Below, piece by piece: positions 56,089 through 64,000 of a DNA stretch of 64,000 bases. The position numbers and the translations under genes are program-made. Source of the DNA: Streptomyces sp. KL109B (GTDB lineage Bacteria > Actinomycetota > Actinomycetes > Streptomycetales > Streptomycetaceae). The stretch covers positions 1-64,000 of the forward strand of contig NZ_JASERL010000003.1 in assembly GCF_030766935.1 (NCBI RefSeq), written 5' to 3'. A model generated the notes under the pieces. It did not search any database, had not been told where the DNA came from, and was given only the letters and a program-made list of their open reading frames with translations. Each line of letters starts with the position of its first letter. The first letter of the stretch is position 1.

Positions 56089-57132
56089 ATGAGGCGGATC
56101 GCGGGCGCCTGCCTCCTGGCCGGCGGCGTGGACATCGCGGCCGGCGTCCTGCCCCGGTTCACGCGCACGCGCACGGGCGGCGTCACGGAGGCGCTGCCGG
56201 GCCCCCTCGGCCCGTACGCCGCGGCCCTCCTGCTCGGCACCGGCGTGCTGCTCGTCCTGCTCGCGCGCATGCTGCGGCGCCGCAACCGGCGGGCGCGCTG
56301 GACGGCGCTCGCGCTGCTGCCGCTCGGCGCCTGCGGACAACTCGCGTACCGGCCCTCGCTCGTGGGCGGCATCGGCGTCGCCGTCTCCCTGGTGCCGCTG
56401 TGGCTCCTGATACGTCACCGGGGGCGGCTCGACGCGCCGCCCGACCCGCGCGGCCGCTGGCGGGCCCTGGCCAACTTCGTGCTCGTGGGCGCCGGTTCGC
56501 TGCTGATCGGCCTCGCCGTCGTCAGCGCGCACCCCCAGCGCCTCGCCGACGCCCCGAGCCTGGTGGACCGCCTGGAACACGTCCTGTACGGCCTGCTCGG
56601 CATGGCGGGGCCGCTCCACTACGCGGGCCGCACGGCGGACACGGTCGCCCTCTCCCTCGGCGCCCTGGGCCTGGTCACGGCGCTGACCACGCTCTACATA
56701 GCGTTCTGCCCCGAGGGCCGGACCGTCCGCGACAAGGGCATCGTGTTCTCGCCCAGCGGCAAGGCGGCGGTCCGCTACCGGGTGGTGTCGGGCGTGATGC
56801 TCGCCAAGGGCGACCCCGTGGGCGACGTAGAGGCGTGGCCCGGAGCCATGGAGCGCTTCATGGACGAGGCGCGGACGCACTCCTGGACGCCGGCCGTCAC
56901 GGACTGCTCCGAGGCCGGTTGCGCGATCTGGACCCGCGAGACCGGCCTCACCGCACGCCCCCGCCACGGCAGCGCCGACGCCTCTCCCGGAAGTCCGCAC
57001 GGAAGTCCGCACGGAAGTCCGCACGGAAGCCGCCGCGCGGGCCGCCGCGAAGAGCGCCACGGAGACCGTCGCGGAGACCGCCAAAGCCGCGAGATCCCGC
57101 CCGTCCCGAAGGGCCTAGGCTTGAGGCCATGA
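56089..57132 (+). CDS. Truncated phosphatidylglycerol lysyltransferase-like membrane protein
   Basis: The 347-residue product has an N-terminal membrane region with about six helices. The start of a DUF2156 (MprF/LysX-type lipid aminoacylation) domain follows: KGIVFSPSGKAAVRYRVVSG, then VMLAKGDPVGDVEAWP and AIWTRETGL. After residue 295 the expected catalytic remainder (about 250 residues) is missing and is replaced by a low-complexity basic tail containing a 12-bp repeat (GSPH units). The stop overlaps the folP start by 4 bases, so translation through this tail is plausible. The catalytic domain is probably lost. Confidence 0.75.
   Translation: MRRIAGACLLAGGVDIAAGVLPRFTRTRTGGVTEALPGPLGPYAAALLLGTGVLLVLLARMLRRRNRRARWTALALLPLGACGQLAYRPSLVGGIGVAVSLVPLWLLIRHRGRLDAPPDPRGRWRALANFVLVGAGSLLIGLAVVSAHPQRLADAPSLVDRLEHVLYGLLGMAGPLHYAGRTADTVALSLGALGLVTALTTLYIAFCPEGRTVRDKGIVFSPSGKAAVRYRVVSGVMLAKGDPVGDVEAWPGAMERFMDEARTHSWTPAVTDCSEAGCAIWTRETGLTARPRHGSADASPGSPHGSPHGSPHGSRRAGRREERHGDRRGDRQSREIPPVPKGLGLRP
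56989..57024 (+). repeat. 12-bp tandem repeat in the truncated lysyltransferase tail
   Basis: Three perfect copies of GGAAGTCCGCAC, plus a partial fourth, encode GSPH repeats. Being a multiple of three, they keep the frame open. Confidence 0.9.
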
Positions 57133-57992
57133 GCACGTCGCAGGTCCGCCGGGGCCACGTAGCCAACCTCCCCGTTTGGGACCGCTGCGCGGTCATGGGG
57201 GTCGTCAATGTGACCCCCGATTCGTTCTCGGACGGCGGCCGCTGGTTCGACACGACCGCCGCGATCAAGCACGGCCTCGACCTGGTCTCCCAGGGCGCCG
57301 ACCTCGTGGACGTCGGCGGCGAGTCCACCCGCCCCGGCGCCACCCGCGTCGACGAGGACGAGGAGCTGCGGCGCGTCATCCCCGTCGTACGAGGACTCTC
57401 CTCCGAAGGCGTGACGGTCTCGGTCGACACCATGCGCGCCTCCGTGGCCGAGCAGTCCCTCGCCGCGGGCGCCTCCCTGGTCAACGACGTGAGCGGCGGC
57501 CTCTCCGACCCGCAGATGGTCCCGGTCGTCGCCGCCTCCGGAGCCCCCTTCGTAGTGATGCACTGGCGCGGCCTCCTGGAGGGCACCAACGTGCCCGGCA
57601 CGTACCAGGACGTCGTCTCCGAAGTCGTGAACGAACTGCACGCGCGCGTGGAGGCCGCCATCGAGGGCGGCATCGCCCCGGACCGCATCGTCCTCGACCC
57701 GGGCCTCGGCTTCTCCAAGAACGCCGAGCACGACCTCTCCCTGCTCGCCCACCTGGACCGGCTGCACGCACTCGGTCACCCGGTCCTCGTCGCCGCCTCC
57801 CGCAAGCGGTTCCTCGGCCACGTCCTGGCCGGCGAGCAGGGCGCTCCGCCGCCCGCGCGCGAGCGCGACGCCGCCACCGCCGCCGTCTCCGCGCTCGCCG
57901 CGCAGGCGGGCGCCTGGGCCGTGCGCGTGCACGAGGTACGGGCCACCGCCGACGCCGTCCGCGTGGCACGCGCGGTCGAAGGAGCCCAGTGA
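57129..57992 (+). CDS. folP: Dihydropteroate synthase
   Basis: FolP condenses 6-hydroxymethyl-dihydropterin pyrophosphate with p-aminobenzoate and is the sulfonamide target. The 287-residue protein has MGVVNVTPDSFSDGG, DVGGESTRPGA, NDVSGG and ASRKRFLG motifs at the expected places. Its ATG overlaps the preceding gene and its stop overlaps the next GTG by 4 bases, so it lies in a tight operon with the SnoaL-like gene and, after a gap, folB and folK. Confidence 0.96.
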   Translation: MSTSQVRRGHVANLPVWDRCAVMGVVNVTPDSFSDGGRWFDTTAAIKHGLDLVSQGADLVDVGGESTRPGATRVDEDEELRRVIPVVRGLSSEGVTVSVDTMRASVAEQSLAAGASLVNDVSGGLSDPQMVPVVAASGAPFVVMHWRGLLEGTNVPGTYQDVVSEVVNELHARVEAAIEGGIAPDRIVLDPGLGFSKNAEHDLSLLAHLDRLHALGHPVLVAASRKRFLGHVLAGEQGAPPPARERDAATAAVSALAAQAGAWAVRVHEVRATADAVRVARAVEGAQ

Positions 57993-58510
57993 CCGAGGCC
58001 GACGTCCAAGCCGTCGACACCGCCAACCGCACCTACTACGAAGCCGTCGAACGCGGCGCGTTCGAGGAACTCACCTCCCTGTGGCTCGCCCCCGAGGACG
58101 TCGACTACGCCGAGGACAGCGACCCGGACGAGGCCGAGGACACCTCCGTCAGCTGCGTCCACCCCGGCTGGCCGGTCCTCACGGGCCGCGGCGAGGTGCT
58201 CCGCAGCTACGCGCTGATCATGGCGAACACCGAGTACATCCAGTTCTTCCTGACCGACGTGCACATCAGCGTCGTCGCCGACACCGCCCTGGTGACGTGC
58301 ACGGAGAACATCCTCAGCGGCGGCCCCGCCCCCGAGGACAGCGACGAACTCGGCCCGCTCGTCGGACAGCGCGTCGTCGCCACCAACGTGTTCCGGCGCA
58401 CGCGCGACGGCTGGAAGATGTGGTCGCACCACGCCTCCCCCGTGCTGGCCGAATCGGATGACGAATCCGATGAAATCGGCAACGGGGACGACGGCGGCTC
58501 ACCCGCCTGA
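57989..58510 (+). CDS. SnoaL/NTF2-like fold protein
   Basis: The 173-residue product from GTG at 57989 has a nuclear-transport-factor-2-like fold (DTANRTYYEAVERGAFEELT, then LWLAPEDVDYA, the cone-forming strands VSCVHPGWPVLTGRGEVLRS, and VVATNVFRRTRDGWKMWSHHASPV). Homologues often sit beside folP in streptomycetes. A small-molecule binding or enzymatic role is possible; no catalytic residues can be named. The tail is acidic. Confidence 0.85.
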   Translation: MTEADVQAVDTANRTYYEAVERGAFEELTSLWLAPEDVDYAEDSDPDEAEDTSVSCVHPGWPVLTGRGEVLRSYALIMANTEYIQFFLTDVHISVVADTALVTCTENILSGGPAPEDSDELGPLVGQRVVATNVFRRTRDGWKMWSHHASPVLAESDDESDEIGNGDDGGSPA

Positions 58511-58540
58511 GTGGGTACCCGCCCCCCGTAGAACCCGAAC

Positions 58541-58573
58541 AGAGCCCGAAATCCGGATGCGAGGTTGGGCTCT
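58541..58573 (+). promoter_or_regulatory. Hairpin in the folP-folB gap
   Basis: AGAGCCC (58541-58547) pairs with GGGCTCT (58567-58573) across 19 bases, 31 bases after the SnoaL-like gene. It may terminate the folP unit or lead the folB transcript. The 248-base gap holds no gene. Confidence 0.4.
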
Positions 58574-58758
58574 CGACCGCCTGGGTATGGGCGGCTACCA
58601 GCCGAGAGCGCACCGTGGGGCGGGTGTGCCGGGTGGGATCAGTCATAGCCCCCGCGGGCCGGTGCTGTCAGTGCTCGCAGGTAGATTCGATCGAGGCTGG
58701 AACATCGACCGCACATCGATGGCACCCGCCCTCACCGACGACTGCAGGAGTGATTCGC

Positions 58759-59118
58759 GTGGATCGTGTCGCGCTGCGCGGCCTCAAGGCCCGCGGGCAC
58801 CACGGTGTTTTTCCCGAGGAACGCGAGGAAGGCCAGACCTTCACCGTGGACCTGGTGCTCGGCCTGGACACCCGAGCGGCGGCGGCCGACGACGACCTGA
58901 CGAAGACCGTGCACTACGGCGTCGTGGCGGAGGAGGTCGTGGCCGTGGTCACGGGCGAGCCCGTGGATCTCATCGAGACGCTCGCCGAGCGCATCGCCCA
59001 GACATGCCTGAAGCACGAAGTCGTCCAGGAGGTCGAGGTCTGCGTCCACAAGCCGGACGCCCCGATCACCGTGCCCTTCGACGACGTGACCGTCACCATC
59101 ACCCGGAGCCGAGTATGA
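58759..59118 (+). CDS. folB: Dihydroneopterin aldolase
   Basis: FolB converts dihydroneopterin to 6-hydroxymethyl-dihydropterin and glycolaldehyde. The 119-residue protein has the family's VDRVALRGLKARGHHGVFPE start with the conserved Glu, the central YGVVAEEVVAVVTGEPVDLI, then ETLAERIA, and VHKPDAPI. The GTG at 58759 follows a GGAG site at the correct distance; another GTG 9 bases upstream is less likely. It overlaps folK by 4 bases. Confidence 0.95.
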   Translation: MDRVALRGLKARGHHGVFPEEREEGQTFTVDLVLGLDTRAAAADDDLTKTVHYGVVAEEVVAVVTGEPVDLIETLAERIAQTCLKHEVVQEVEVCVHKPDAPITVPFDDVTVTITRSRV

Positions 59119-59714
59119 ACAAAACTCCGTTCGACCCGACCGTCCAGCCGGTGCCGACCTCCGTGGTGGAACAGGTCGATGCCGCCGACACCACGCTGTC
59201 CAACCCCAAGCGCGCCGTGATCTCCCTCGGCGCGAACCTGGGCAACCGCCTGGAGACCCTCCAGGGCGCCGTGGACGCGCTGGAGGACACCCCCGGAGTC
59301 CGCGTCAAGGCCGTCTCGCCGGTCTACGAGACGGAGCCCTGGGGTGTCGATCCGGACAGCCAGCCTTCGTACTTCAACGCGGTCGTCGTCCTGAAGACGA
59401 CGCTCCCGCCCTCCTCGCTCCTGGAGCGCGCGCACGCGGTCGAGGAGGCCTTCCACCGGGTACGGGACGAGCGCTGGGGCGCCCGCACCATCGACGTGGA
59501 CATCGTCGCGTACGCCGACGTGGTCTCGGACGACCCGTACCTCACGCTGCCGCACCCCCGGGCCCACGAGCGGGCCTTCGTGCTCGCCCCCTGGAACGAC
59601 GTGGAACCGGAGGCCCAACTCCCCGGTCACGGCACGGTCGCCCAGCTGCTCGACGCCGTGACCCGCGAGGGCGTCGCGGCACGCGCCGACCTGGAACTCC
59701 GGCTCCCCGAGTAG
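59115..59714 (+). CDS. folK: 2-amino-4-hydroxy-6-hydroxymethyldihydropteridine pyrophosphokinase
   Basis: FolK transfers pyrophosphate from ATP to the pterin product of FolB, making the substrate of FolP. The 199-residue protein carries an N-terminal extension of about 30 residues, then SLGANLGNRLETLQGAV, SPVYETEPWG, RWGARTIDVDIVAY and LPHPRAHERAFVLAP. It is translationally coupled to folB. A perfect 10-bp duplication crosses its stop codon. Confidence 0.95.
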   Translation: MNKTPFDPTVQPVPTSVVEQVDAADTTLSNPKRAVISLGANLGNRLETLQGAVDALEDTPGVRVKAVSPVYETEPWGVDPDSQPSYFNAVVVLKTTLPPSSLLERAHAVEEAFHRVRDERWGARTIDVDIVAYADVVSDDPYLTLPHPRAHERAFVLAPWNDVEPEAQLPGHGTVAQLLDAVTREGVAARADLELRLPE

Positions 59715-59730
59715 TCGTTAGTAGTCGTTA
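59711..59730. repeat. 10-bp tandem duplication over the folK stop
   Basis: GTAGTCGTTA occurs twice head to tail. The first copy carries the folK stop TAG (59712-59714) and the second repeats it in the +1 frame. Confidence 0.85.
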
Positions 59731-59811
59731 GGGTCTACCGAGCACGCTAAACGGCCCGGACACCAAACAGCAGAGCGGCGGGGCCATGACGACGAGGGGC
59801 GACCAACCGGG

Positions 59812-60294
59812 ATGAAGCAACTGCGCATCAGGACACTGGTCGGCCTCTTCGTCGTCGCCGGAGTGCTGTCCTGGGCGGGCGCCCGCCTGTGGAACTCCCT
59901 GGGCACGCTGCCGAGCGTGCCCTTGGCGGCGCCCATCGTGCTCGCCGTGATCGCCGTCGTCCTGCTCGCGACGGCCCTTTCCATCCGCTCCCGCCTGCGC
60001 GCGCAGCGGGAGCGCCGCCCGGAGGCCAAGGGCGTCGAACCGATGATGGCCGCGCGGGCAGTCGTCTTCGGCCAGGCCAGCGCGCTGGTCGCCGCCCTCG
60101 TCGCCGGCATGTACGGCGGCACCGGCGTCTTCCTGCTCGAACTCCTCGACATGCCGGCCCGCCGCGACCAGGCCATCTACGCGGGCTTCTCGGTCCTCAC
60201 CGGCGCCGCCGTCGTCGCGGCCGCGATCTTCCTGGAACGCACCTGCAAACTCCCGGACGACGAGGACCCGGAGGAGACGGCCTCGACCGCCTGA
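59812..60294 (+). CDS. DUF3180 family membrane protein
   Basis: The 160-residue protein has four membrane helices (LVGLFVVAGVLSWAGARL, APIVLAVIAVVLLATAL, GQASALVAALVAGMYGG, AIYAGFSVLTGAAVVAAAIF). It matches the DUF3180 pattern often found right after folK in actinobacteria. The function is unknown; the conserved linkage hints at a link with folate supply or the nearby ftsH. It is convergent with folE. Confidence 0.85.
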   Translation: MKQLRIRTLVGLFVVAGVLSWAGARLWNSLGTLPSVPLAAPIVLAVIAVVLLATALSIRSRLRAQRERRPEAKGVEPMMAARAVVFGQASALVAALVAGMYGGTGVFLLELLDMPARRDQAIYAGFSVLTGAAVVAAAIFLERTCKLPDDEDPEETASTA

Positions 60295-60327
60295 GGCCTC
60301 CGCAGCCCCCAAAAAGCCCCGCGTCAC

Positions 60328-60351
60328 GCCTCAACGCCTCAACGCCTCAAC
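60328..60351. repeat. 8-bp tandem repeat, three copies, over the folE stop
   Basis: GCCTCAAC repeats three times without interruption. The rightmost copy contains the folE stop (TCA at 60347-60349 on the plus strand), and the downstream copies give stops in the other two frames. Confidence 0.9.
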
Positions 60352-60952
60352 GCCCGATGATCAGGCTCATCGCCTCGCCACGAGTCGCCGGATCCCGCAG
60401 CTGGCCACGCACGGCCGACGTGATCGTCTTCGCGCCGGGCTTGCGCACCCCGCGCATCGACATGCACATGTGCTCGCACTCCACGACGACGATCACGCCG
60501 CGCGGCTCCAGGATCTCCATCAAGGAGTCCGCGATCTGTGTGGTCAGACGTTCCTGCACCTGCGGGCGACGGGCGTAGACATCTGCCAGGCGCGCGAGTT
60601 TGGAGAGGCCGGTGATCTTGCCGTCGCTCGACGGAATGTAGCCCACGTGGGCAACCCCGACGAACGGTACAAGATGATGTTCACAGCACGAAGTGATCTC
60701 GATGTCCTTCACCAGGACCATCTCGTCGTGCCCCAGGTCGAACGTCGTCGTCAGCACGTCCTCGGGCTTCTGCCACAGGCCCGCGAATATCTCCTTGTAC
60801 GCGCGGGCGACCCGCTCCGGGGTCTCCCTCAGGCCCTCCCGATCCGGGTCCTCGCCGACCGCGATGAGGAGTTCGCGCACGGCGTTCTCGGCCCGCTTCT
60901 CGTCGAACTCGCCGATCGAGCCCTCGCCGTCCAGCGTCACCGGGTCGGTCAT
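60347..60952 (-). CDS. folE: GTP cyclohydrolase I
   Basis: FolE opens GTP to form 7,8-dihydroneopterin triphosphate, the first step of folate synthesis. The 201-residue protein has the zinc-site [20 protein letters not shown] and [20 protein letters not shown], then RLTTQIA, and the C-terminal VEC-HMCM region, all typical of the type IA enzyme. It follows ftsH, but a strong hairpin lies between them, so it likely has its own promoter. Confidence 0.96.
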   Translation of the reverse strand: MTDPVTLDGEGSIGEFDEKRAENAVRELLIAVGEDPDREGLRETPERVARAYKEIFAGLWQKPEDVLTTTFDLGHDEMVLVKDIEITSCCEHHLVPFVGVAHVGYIPSSDGKITGLSKLARLADVYARRPQVQERLTTQIADSLMEILEPRGVIVVVECEHMCMSMRGVRKPGAKTITSAVRGQLRDPATRGEAMSLIIGR

Positions 60953-60996
60953 CTGGTGCCTCTTTCTCTACGTACATCCCCGCGCGGCAGCGCAAA

Positions 60997-61036
60997 GGCC
61001 GCGTCCCCCACACCGTAAAGCGTGGGGGACGCGGCC
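60997..61036 (-). terminator. Strong terminator after ftsH
   Basis: A perfect 15-bp stem (GGCCGCGTCCCCCAC at 60997-61011, GTGGGGGACGCGGCC at 61022-61036) with a 10-base loop lies 36 bases past the ftsH stop. On the minus strand it is followed by TTT. Confidence 0.85.
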
Positions 61037-61072
61037 TGCATTCCGGGTCTGGCCTGCCCTGAGAGGGGCGGG

Positions 61073-63088
61073 TCAGCTCTCGGGGCGCTCTTCCTTCACC
61101 GTGTCCACCGGGGTGGTGGTCTCGATGGCGGGCGTCGCTCCGTTCGCCCCGTTCGTCAGCGACAGCTCCTTGGGGGAGAGCACCGGCGGGCGGGTCGAGG
61201 GGGTGCGACGGTTGGAGCCGGTCCACGCGGGGCGGGCCGGGCGCTTCACGATCGGGGCGAAGATCTCGGCGATCTGCTCCTTGTTCAGCGTCTCCTTCTC
61301 AAGCAGCGCGAGGACCAGGTTGTCGAGAACGTCGCGGTTCTCGACAAGGATCTCCCAGGCCTCGTTGTGCGCGGTCTCGATGAGCTTCTTGACCTCTTCG
61401 TCGACGAGCGCCGCGACCTCTTCCGAGTAGTCGCGCTGGTGCCCCATCTCGCGGCCCAGGAAGGGCTCGGAGTTGTCGCCGCCGAACTTGATCGCGCCGA
61501 GCCGCTCGGTCATGCCGTACTGCGTGACCATCGCGCGGGCCGTGCCGGTGGCCTTCTCGATGTCGTTCGCGGCACCCGTCGTCGGGTCGTGGAAGACGAG
61601 CTCCTCGGCCGCGCGTCCGCCCAGCATGTAGGCGAGCTGGTCGAGCATCTCGTTGCGCGTGGTCGAGTACTTGTCCTCGTCGGGCAGGACCATCGTGTAA
61701 CCGAGGGCCCGGCCGCGGCTGAGGATCGTGATCTTGTGGACCGGGTCGGAGTTCGGTGAGGCCGCCGCGACCAGGGCGTGACCGCCCTCGTGGTACGCGG
61801 TGATCTTCTTTTCCTTGTCCGACATGATCCGGGTCCGCTTCTGCGGGCCCGCGACCACACGGTCGATCGCCTCGTCGAGCATCTGGTTGTCGATCAGCTT
61901 CCGGTCCGAGCGGGCCGTCAGGAGCGCGGCCTCGTTCAGCACGTTGGAGAGATCGGCACCGGTGAAGCCCGGCGTACGGCGGGCGACGGCCGACAGGTCG
62001 ACGTCCGGGGCGACCGGCTTGCCCTTCTGGTGAACCTTGAGGATCTCCAGGCGGCCCTGCATGTCCGGGCGGTCGACCGCGATCTGGCGGTCGAAGCGGC
62101 CGGGGCGCAGGAGGGCCGGGTCGAGGATGTCGGGCCGGTTCGTGGCGGCGATCAGGATGACGCCGCCCTTCACGTCGAAGCCGTCCATCTCGACGAGCAG
62201 CTGGTTGAGCGTCTGCTCGCGCTCGTCGTGACCGCCGCCGAGGCCGGCGCCGCGGTGGCGGCCGACCGCGTCGATCTCGTCGACGAAGACGATCGCCGGA
62301 GCGTTCGCCTTGGCCTGCTCGAAGAGGTCGCGGACACGGGAGGCACCGACACCGACGAACATCTCGACGAAGTCGGAACCGGAGATCGAGTAGAAGGGCA
62401 CGCCCGCCTCGCCCGCGACGGCGCGCGCGAGCAGGGTCTTGCCCGTACCGGGCGGGCCGTACAGCAGCACGCCCTTGGGAATCTTGGCGCCGACGGCCTG
62501 GAACTTGGCGGGCTCCTGGAGGAATTCCTTGATCTCGTGGAGTTCCTCGACAGCCTCGTCCGAGCCCGCCACGTCGGCGAACGTCGTCTTGGGGGTGTCC
62601 TTGGTGATGAGCTTGGCCTTGGACTTCCCGAAGTTCATGACTCGGGAGCCGCCGCCCTGCATCTGGTTCATCAGGAACAGGAAGACGACGACGATGAGCA
62701 CGAAGGGCAGCAGGGACAGCAGGATGCCCACGAACGGGTTCTGCTTCGACGGGGAAACGGTGTACCCGTCGGGGATCTGCTTGTCCTCGAACTTGGCCTG
62801 GAGATCCTTGGCCACCTCGACGCCCTGGTCGCCGATGTAGCTGGCCTGGATCTTGCTCGAGCCGTCGACCTTCTGGCCGTCCTTGAGCTCGACCTTGATG
62901 GTGTCTTCATCGCCGGTGGTCAGCTTGGCCGACTGCACCTTGTTGTCGTCGATGGCCTGAATTACCTGGCCGGTGTCCACCGTCTTGTAGCCGCCGGACG
63001 AACCGACGACCTGCATCAACACGACCACGGCAAGGACGGCCAGCACGATCCACATGACCGGCCCACGGAAGTATCGCTTCACGTCCAT
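61073..63088 (-). CDS. ftsH: ATP-dependent zinc metalloprotease FtsH
   Basis: FtsH is a membrane AAA+ protease that degrades misfolded membrane proteins and regulators. The 671-residue protein has two membrane helices (residues about 10-28 and about 118-140) and an AAA domain with [19 protein letters not shown]. The second region of homology includes [15 protein letters not shown], and the protease site HEGGH (H-E-x2-H) is followed by the zinc-ligand Asp region. The C-terminus is Pro/Ser-rich. The ATG at 63088 ([10 protein letters not shown]) is chosen; the frame also allows ATG at 63124. Neither has a strong ribosome site. Confidence 0.96.
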   Translation of the reverse strand: MDVKRYFRGPVMWIVLAVLAVVVLMQVVGSSGGYKTVDTGQVIQAIDDNKVQSAKLTTGDEDTIKVELKDGQKVDGSSKIQASYIGDQGVEVAKDLQAKFEDKQIPDGYTVSPSKQNPFVGILLSLLPFVLIVVVFLFLMNQMQGGGSRVMNFGKSKAKLITKDTPKTTFADVAGSDEAVEELHEIKEFLQEPAKFQAVGAKIPKGVLLYGPPGTGKTLLARAVAGEAGVPFYSISGSDFVEMFVGVGASRVRDLFEQAKANAPAIVFVDEIDAVGRHRGAGLGGGHDEREQTLNQLLVEMDGFDVKGGVILIAATNRPDILDPALLRPGRFDRQIAVDRPDMQGRLEILKVHQKGKPVAPDVDLSAVARRTPGFTGADLSNVLNEAALLTARSDRKLIDNQMLDEAIDRVVAGPQKRTRIMSDKEKKITAYHEGGHALVAAASPNSDPVHKITILSRGRALGYTMVLPDEDKYSTTRNEMLDQLAYMLGGRAAEELVFHDPTTGAANDIEKATGTARAMVTQYGMTERLGAIKFGGDNSEPFLGREMGHQRDYSEEVAALVDEEVKKLIETAHNEAWEILVENRDVLDNLVLALLEKETLNKEQIAEIFAPIVKRPARPAWTGSNRRTPSTRPPVLSPKELSLTNGANGATPAIETTTPVDTVKEERPES

Positions 63089-63155
63089 CCATACGGAGCG
63101 GTGCCGCCCCGTCCCTCCTGCCATAGTGAGTTTGATAAGGCTGTTTGGAGCTTCT

Positions 63156-63191
63156 GGTGCTGTTCTCGGTGCTGCTCTTGGTGCTGCTGCA
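63156..63191. repeat. 12-bp imperfect tandem repeat upstream of ftsH
   Basis: GGTGCTGTTCTC, GGTGCTGCTCTT and GGTGCTGCTGCA lie head to tail in the 211-247 base gap between hpt and ftsH. This gap must hold the ftsH promoter if it is not read from hpt. Confidence 0.6.
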
Positions 63192-63335
63192 GCTATTTGA
63201 AGAACTGTTCTTCGGACGGTACCCCAGCATTGTCACCCGAAGCCGCAGGGGACGGCCCAGAATCTGCCCTTCGCATGCTCCAACGGCGGGAACGCCGCGA
63301 GGGTTCCCGTCCCCGCGTGCGGGTCTGACGGCGAC

Positions 63336-63896
63336 TCAGCCGCCGTAGACGTGCGGTGCGAGGGTGCCGACGAACGGCAGGTTCCGGTACTTCTCCGCGT
63401 AGTCCAGGCCGTAGCCGACCACGAACTCGTTCGGGATGTCGAAGCCGACCCACTTCACGTCGATGTCGACCTTGGCCGCCTCGGGCTTGCGCAGCAGCGT
63501 GCACACCTCGAGGGAGGCGGGCTCGCGCGAGCCGAGGTTGGTGAGCAGCCAGGACAGCGTCAGACCGGAGTCGATGATGTCCTCGACGATCAGGACGTGC
63601 TTGTCCTTGATGTCGGTGTCCAGGTCCTTGAGGATCCGCACGACACCGGAGGACTGGGTGCCCGAGCCGTACGAGGACACCGCCATCCAGTCCATGGTGA
63701 GCGGGGTGGACAGGGCGCGAGCCAGATCCGCCATGACCATCACGGCGCCCTTGAGGACCCCGACGATCAGCAGGTCCTTGCCCGCGTACTCCGCGTCGAC
63801 CTTCGCGGCCAGCTCGGCCAGCTTCGCGTCGATCTCTTCCTTGGTGATGAGCACCGACTGAAGGTCGGTGCCCATGTCTTTCGCGTCCACCCGCAT
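63336..63896 (-). CDS. hpt: Hypoxanthine phosphoribosyltransferase
   Basis: Hpt salvages hypoxanthine and guanine to IMP and GMP using PRPP. The 186-residue protein has the PRPP loop in [18 protein letters not shown], the flexible-loop Ser-Tyr ([12 protein letters not shown]) and the base-binding [20 protein letters not shown]. The start is uncertain among GTG 63914, ATG 63896 and ATG 63875; 63896 is used here. It follows tilS closely, the conserved tilS-hpt-ftsH order of many bacteria. Confidence 0.94.
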   Translation of the reverse strand: MRVDAKDMGTDLQSVLITKEEIDAKLAELAAKVDAEYAGKDLLIVGVLKGAVMVMADLARALSTPLTMDWMAVSSYGSGTQSSGVVRILKDLDTDIKDKHVLIVEDIIDSGLTLSWLLTNLGSREPASLEVCTLLRKPEAAKVDIDVKWVGFDIPNEFVVGYGLDYAEKYRNLPFVGTLAPHVYGG

Positions 63897-63940
63897 CACT
63901 TTCGGTCGTCCCACCGGCCGCCGCGACGTGACCCGTCGAG

Positions 63941-64000
63941 TCAGCCTTGCCGGATGACCAGTCTGCCACCCTGCCGCTGAGCCACGACTTTGCCCGGCAG
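63941..64000 (-). CDS. tilS: tRNA(Ile)-lysidine synthase, C-terminal end only
   Basis: The minus-strand frame at the right edge reads [19 protein letters not shown] followed by a stop. This short basic ending and its position directly before hpt fit the C-terminus of TilS, which modifies the CAU anticodon of a tRNA(Ile). Only 19 residues are visible; the rest lies beyond the window. Confidence 0.6.
   Translation of the reverse strand: MPGKVVAQRQGGRLVIRQG

Noticed and set aside
58511..58758. Tetrahydrofolate riboswitch before folB
   Set aside because: Only a simple 7-bp hairpin is present; no conserved pseudoknot elements could be recognised.

Overview
The window is about 72% GC chromosomal core sequence from a Streptomyces-type actinomycete. 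The sigE-cseA-cseB-cseC cell-envelope stress cluster, lsr2, a disA homologue beside radA, clpC, an orphan nuoD2, a dedicated folP/folB/folK/folE set, and ftsH-hpt-tilS all point there, as do frequent GTG starts and many 4-bp ATGA/GTGA gene overlaps. No prophage, insertion sequence, CRISPR array, rRNA, tRNA or biosynthetic gene cluster was seen. About 61 protein genes are called; the last (tilS) is cut by the right edge.

Layout. 0-4 kb: proC, a two-gene drug-type ABC exporter with a perfect palindrome over its start codon, and two small envelope-type proteins. 4-14 kb: a membrane Ser/Thr kinase with a PQQ-like sensor, ilvD, a TetR regulator coupled to a TIM-barrel isomerase, a Ppx/GppA phosphatase, a Cys-rich unknown and a sigma-like/anti-sigma-like/BACON fusion. 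14-19.5 kb: radA, disA, an anchored exported protein, a PAP2 phosphatase, mutY. 19.6-23.3 kb: sigE-cseABC. 23.4-26.5 kb: an MFS pump divergent from its TetR regulator, then an M23 peptidase. 26.9-30 kb: a solitary NACHT-LRR ATPase, convergent with clpC. 33-36 kb: a Prim-Pol-like protein, lsr2, an N-acetylglutamate synthase-like protein, a BlaI-like regulator and small proteins. 36.3-41.8 kb: an overlapping five-gene cofactor operon (DUF2520-panC-nadB-nadC-coaX). 41.9-46.7 kb: an aldolase-like lyase, an ArsR-like regulator and a NarL-type two-component system. 46.8-49 kb: a MidA-like methyltransferase tail-to-tail with nuoD2. 49-56 kb: a bacterial PH-domain pair, an anchored coiled-coil protein and an osmoprotectant ABC system. 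56-61 kb: folate genes. 61-64 kb: ftsH, hpt and the end of tilS.

Themes. Envelope integrity and signalling recur (SigE/Cse, c-di-AMP synthase, M23 peptidase, PAP2, sensor kinase, BACON fusion). Protein quality control is represented by ClpC, with a good ClgR-box candidate upstream, and FtsH. Cofactor synthesis covers NAD, pantothenate/CoA and folate. Points most worth a second look are: the solitary NACHT-LRR protein, which resembles bacterial NLR-type defence ATPases; the MidA-like methyltransferase next to nuoD2, which mirrors the mitochondrial NDUFAF7/NDUFS2 enzyme-substrate pair; and a set of short tandem duplications that repeatedly fall across stop codons in this window.
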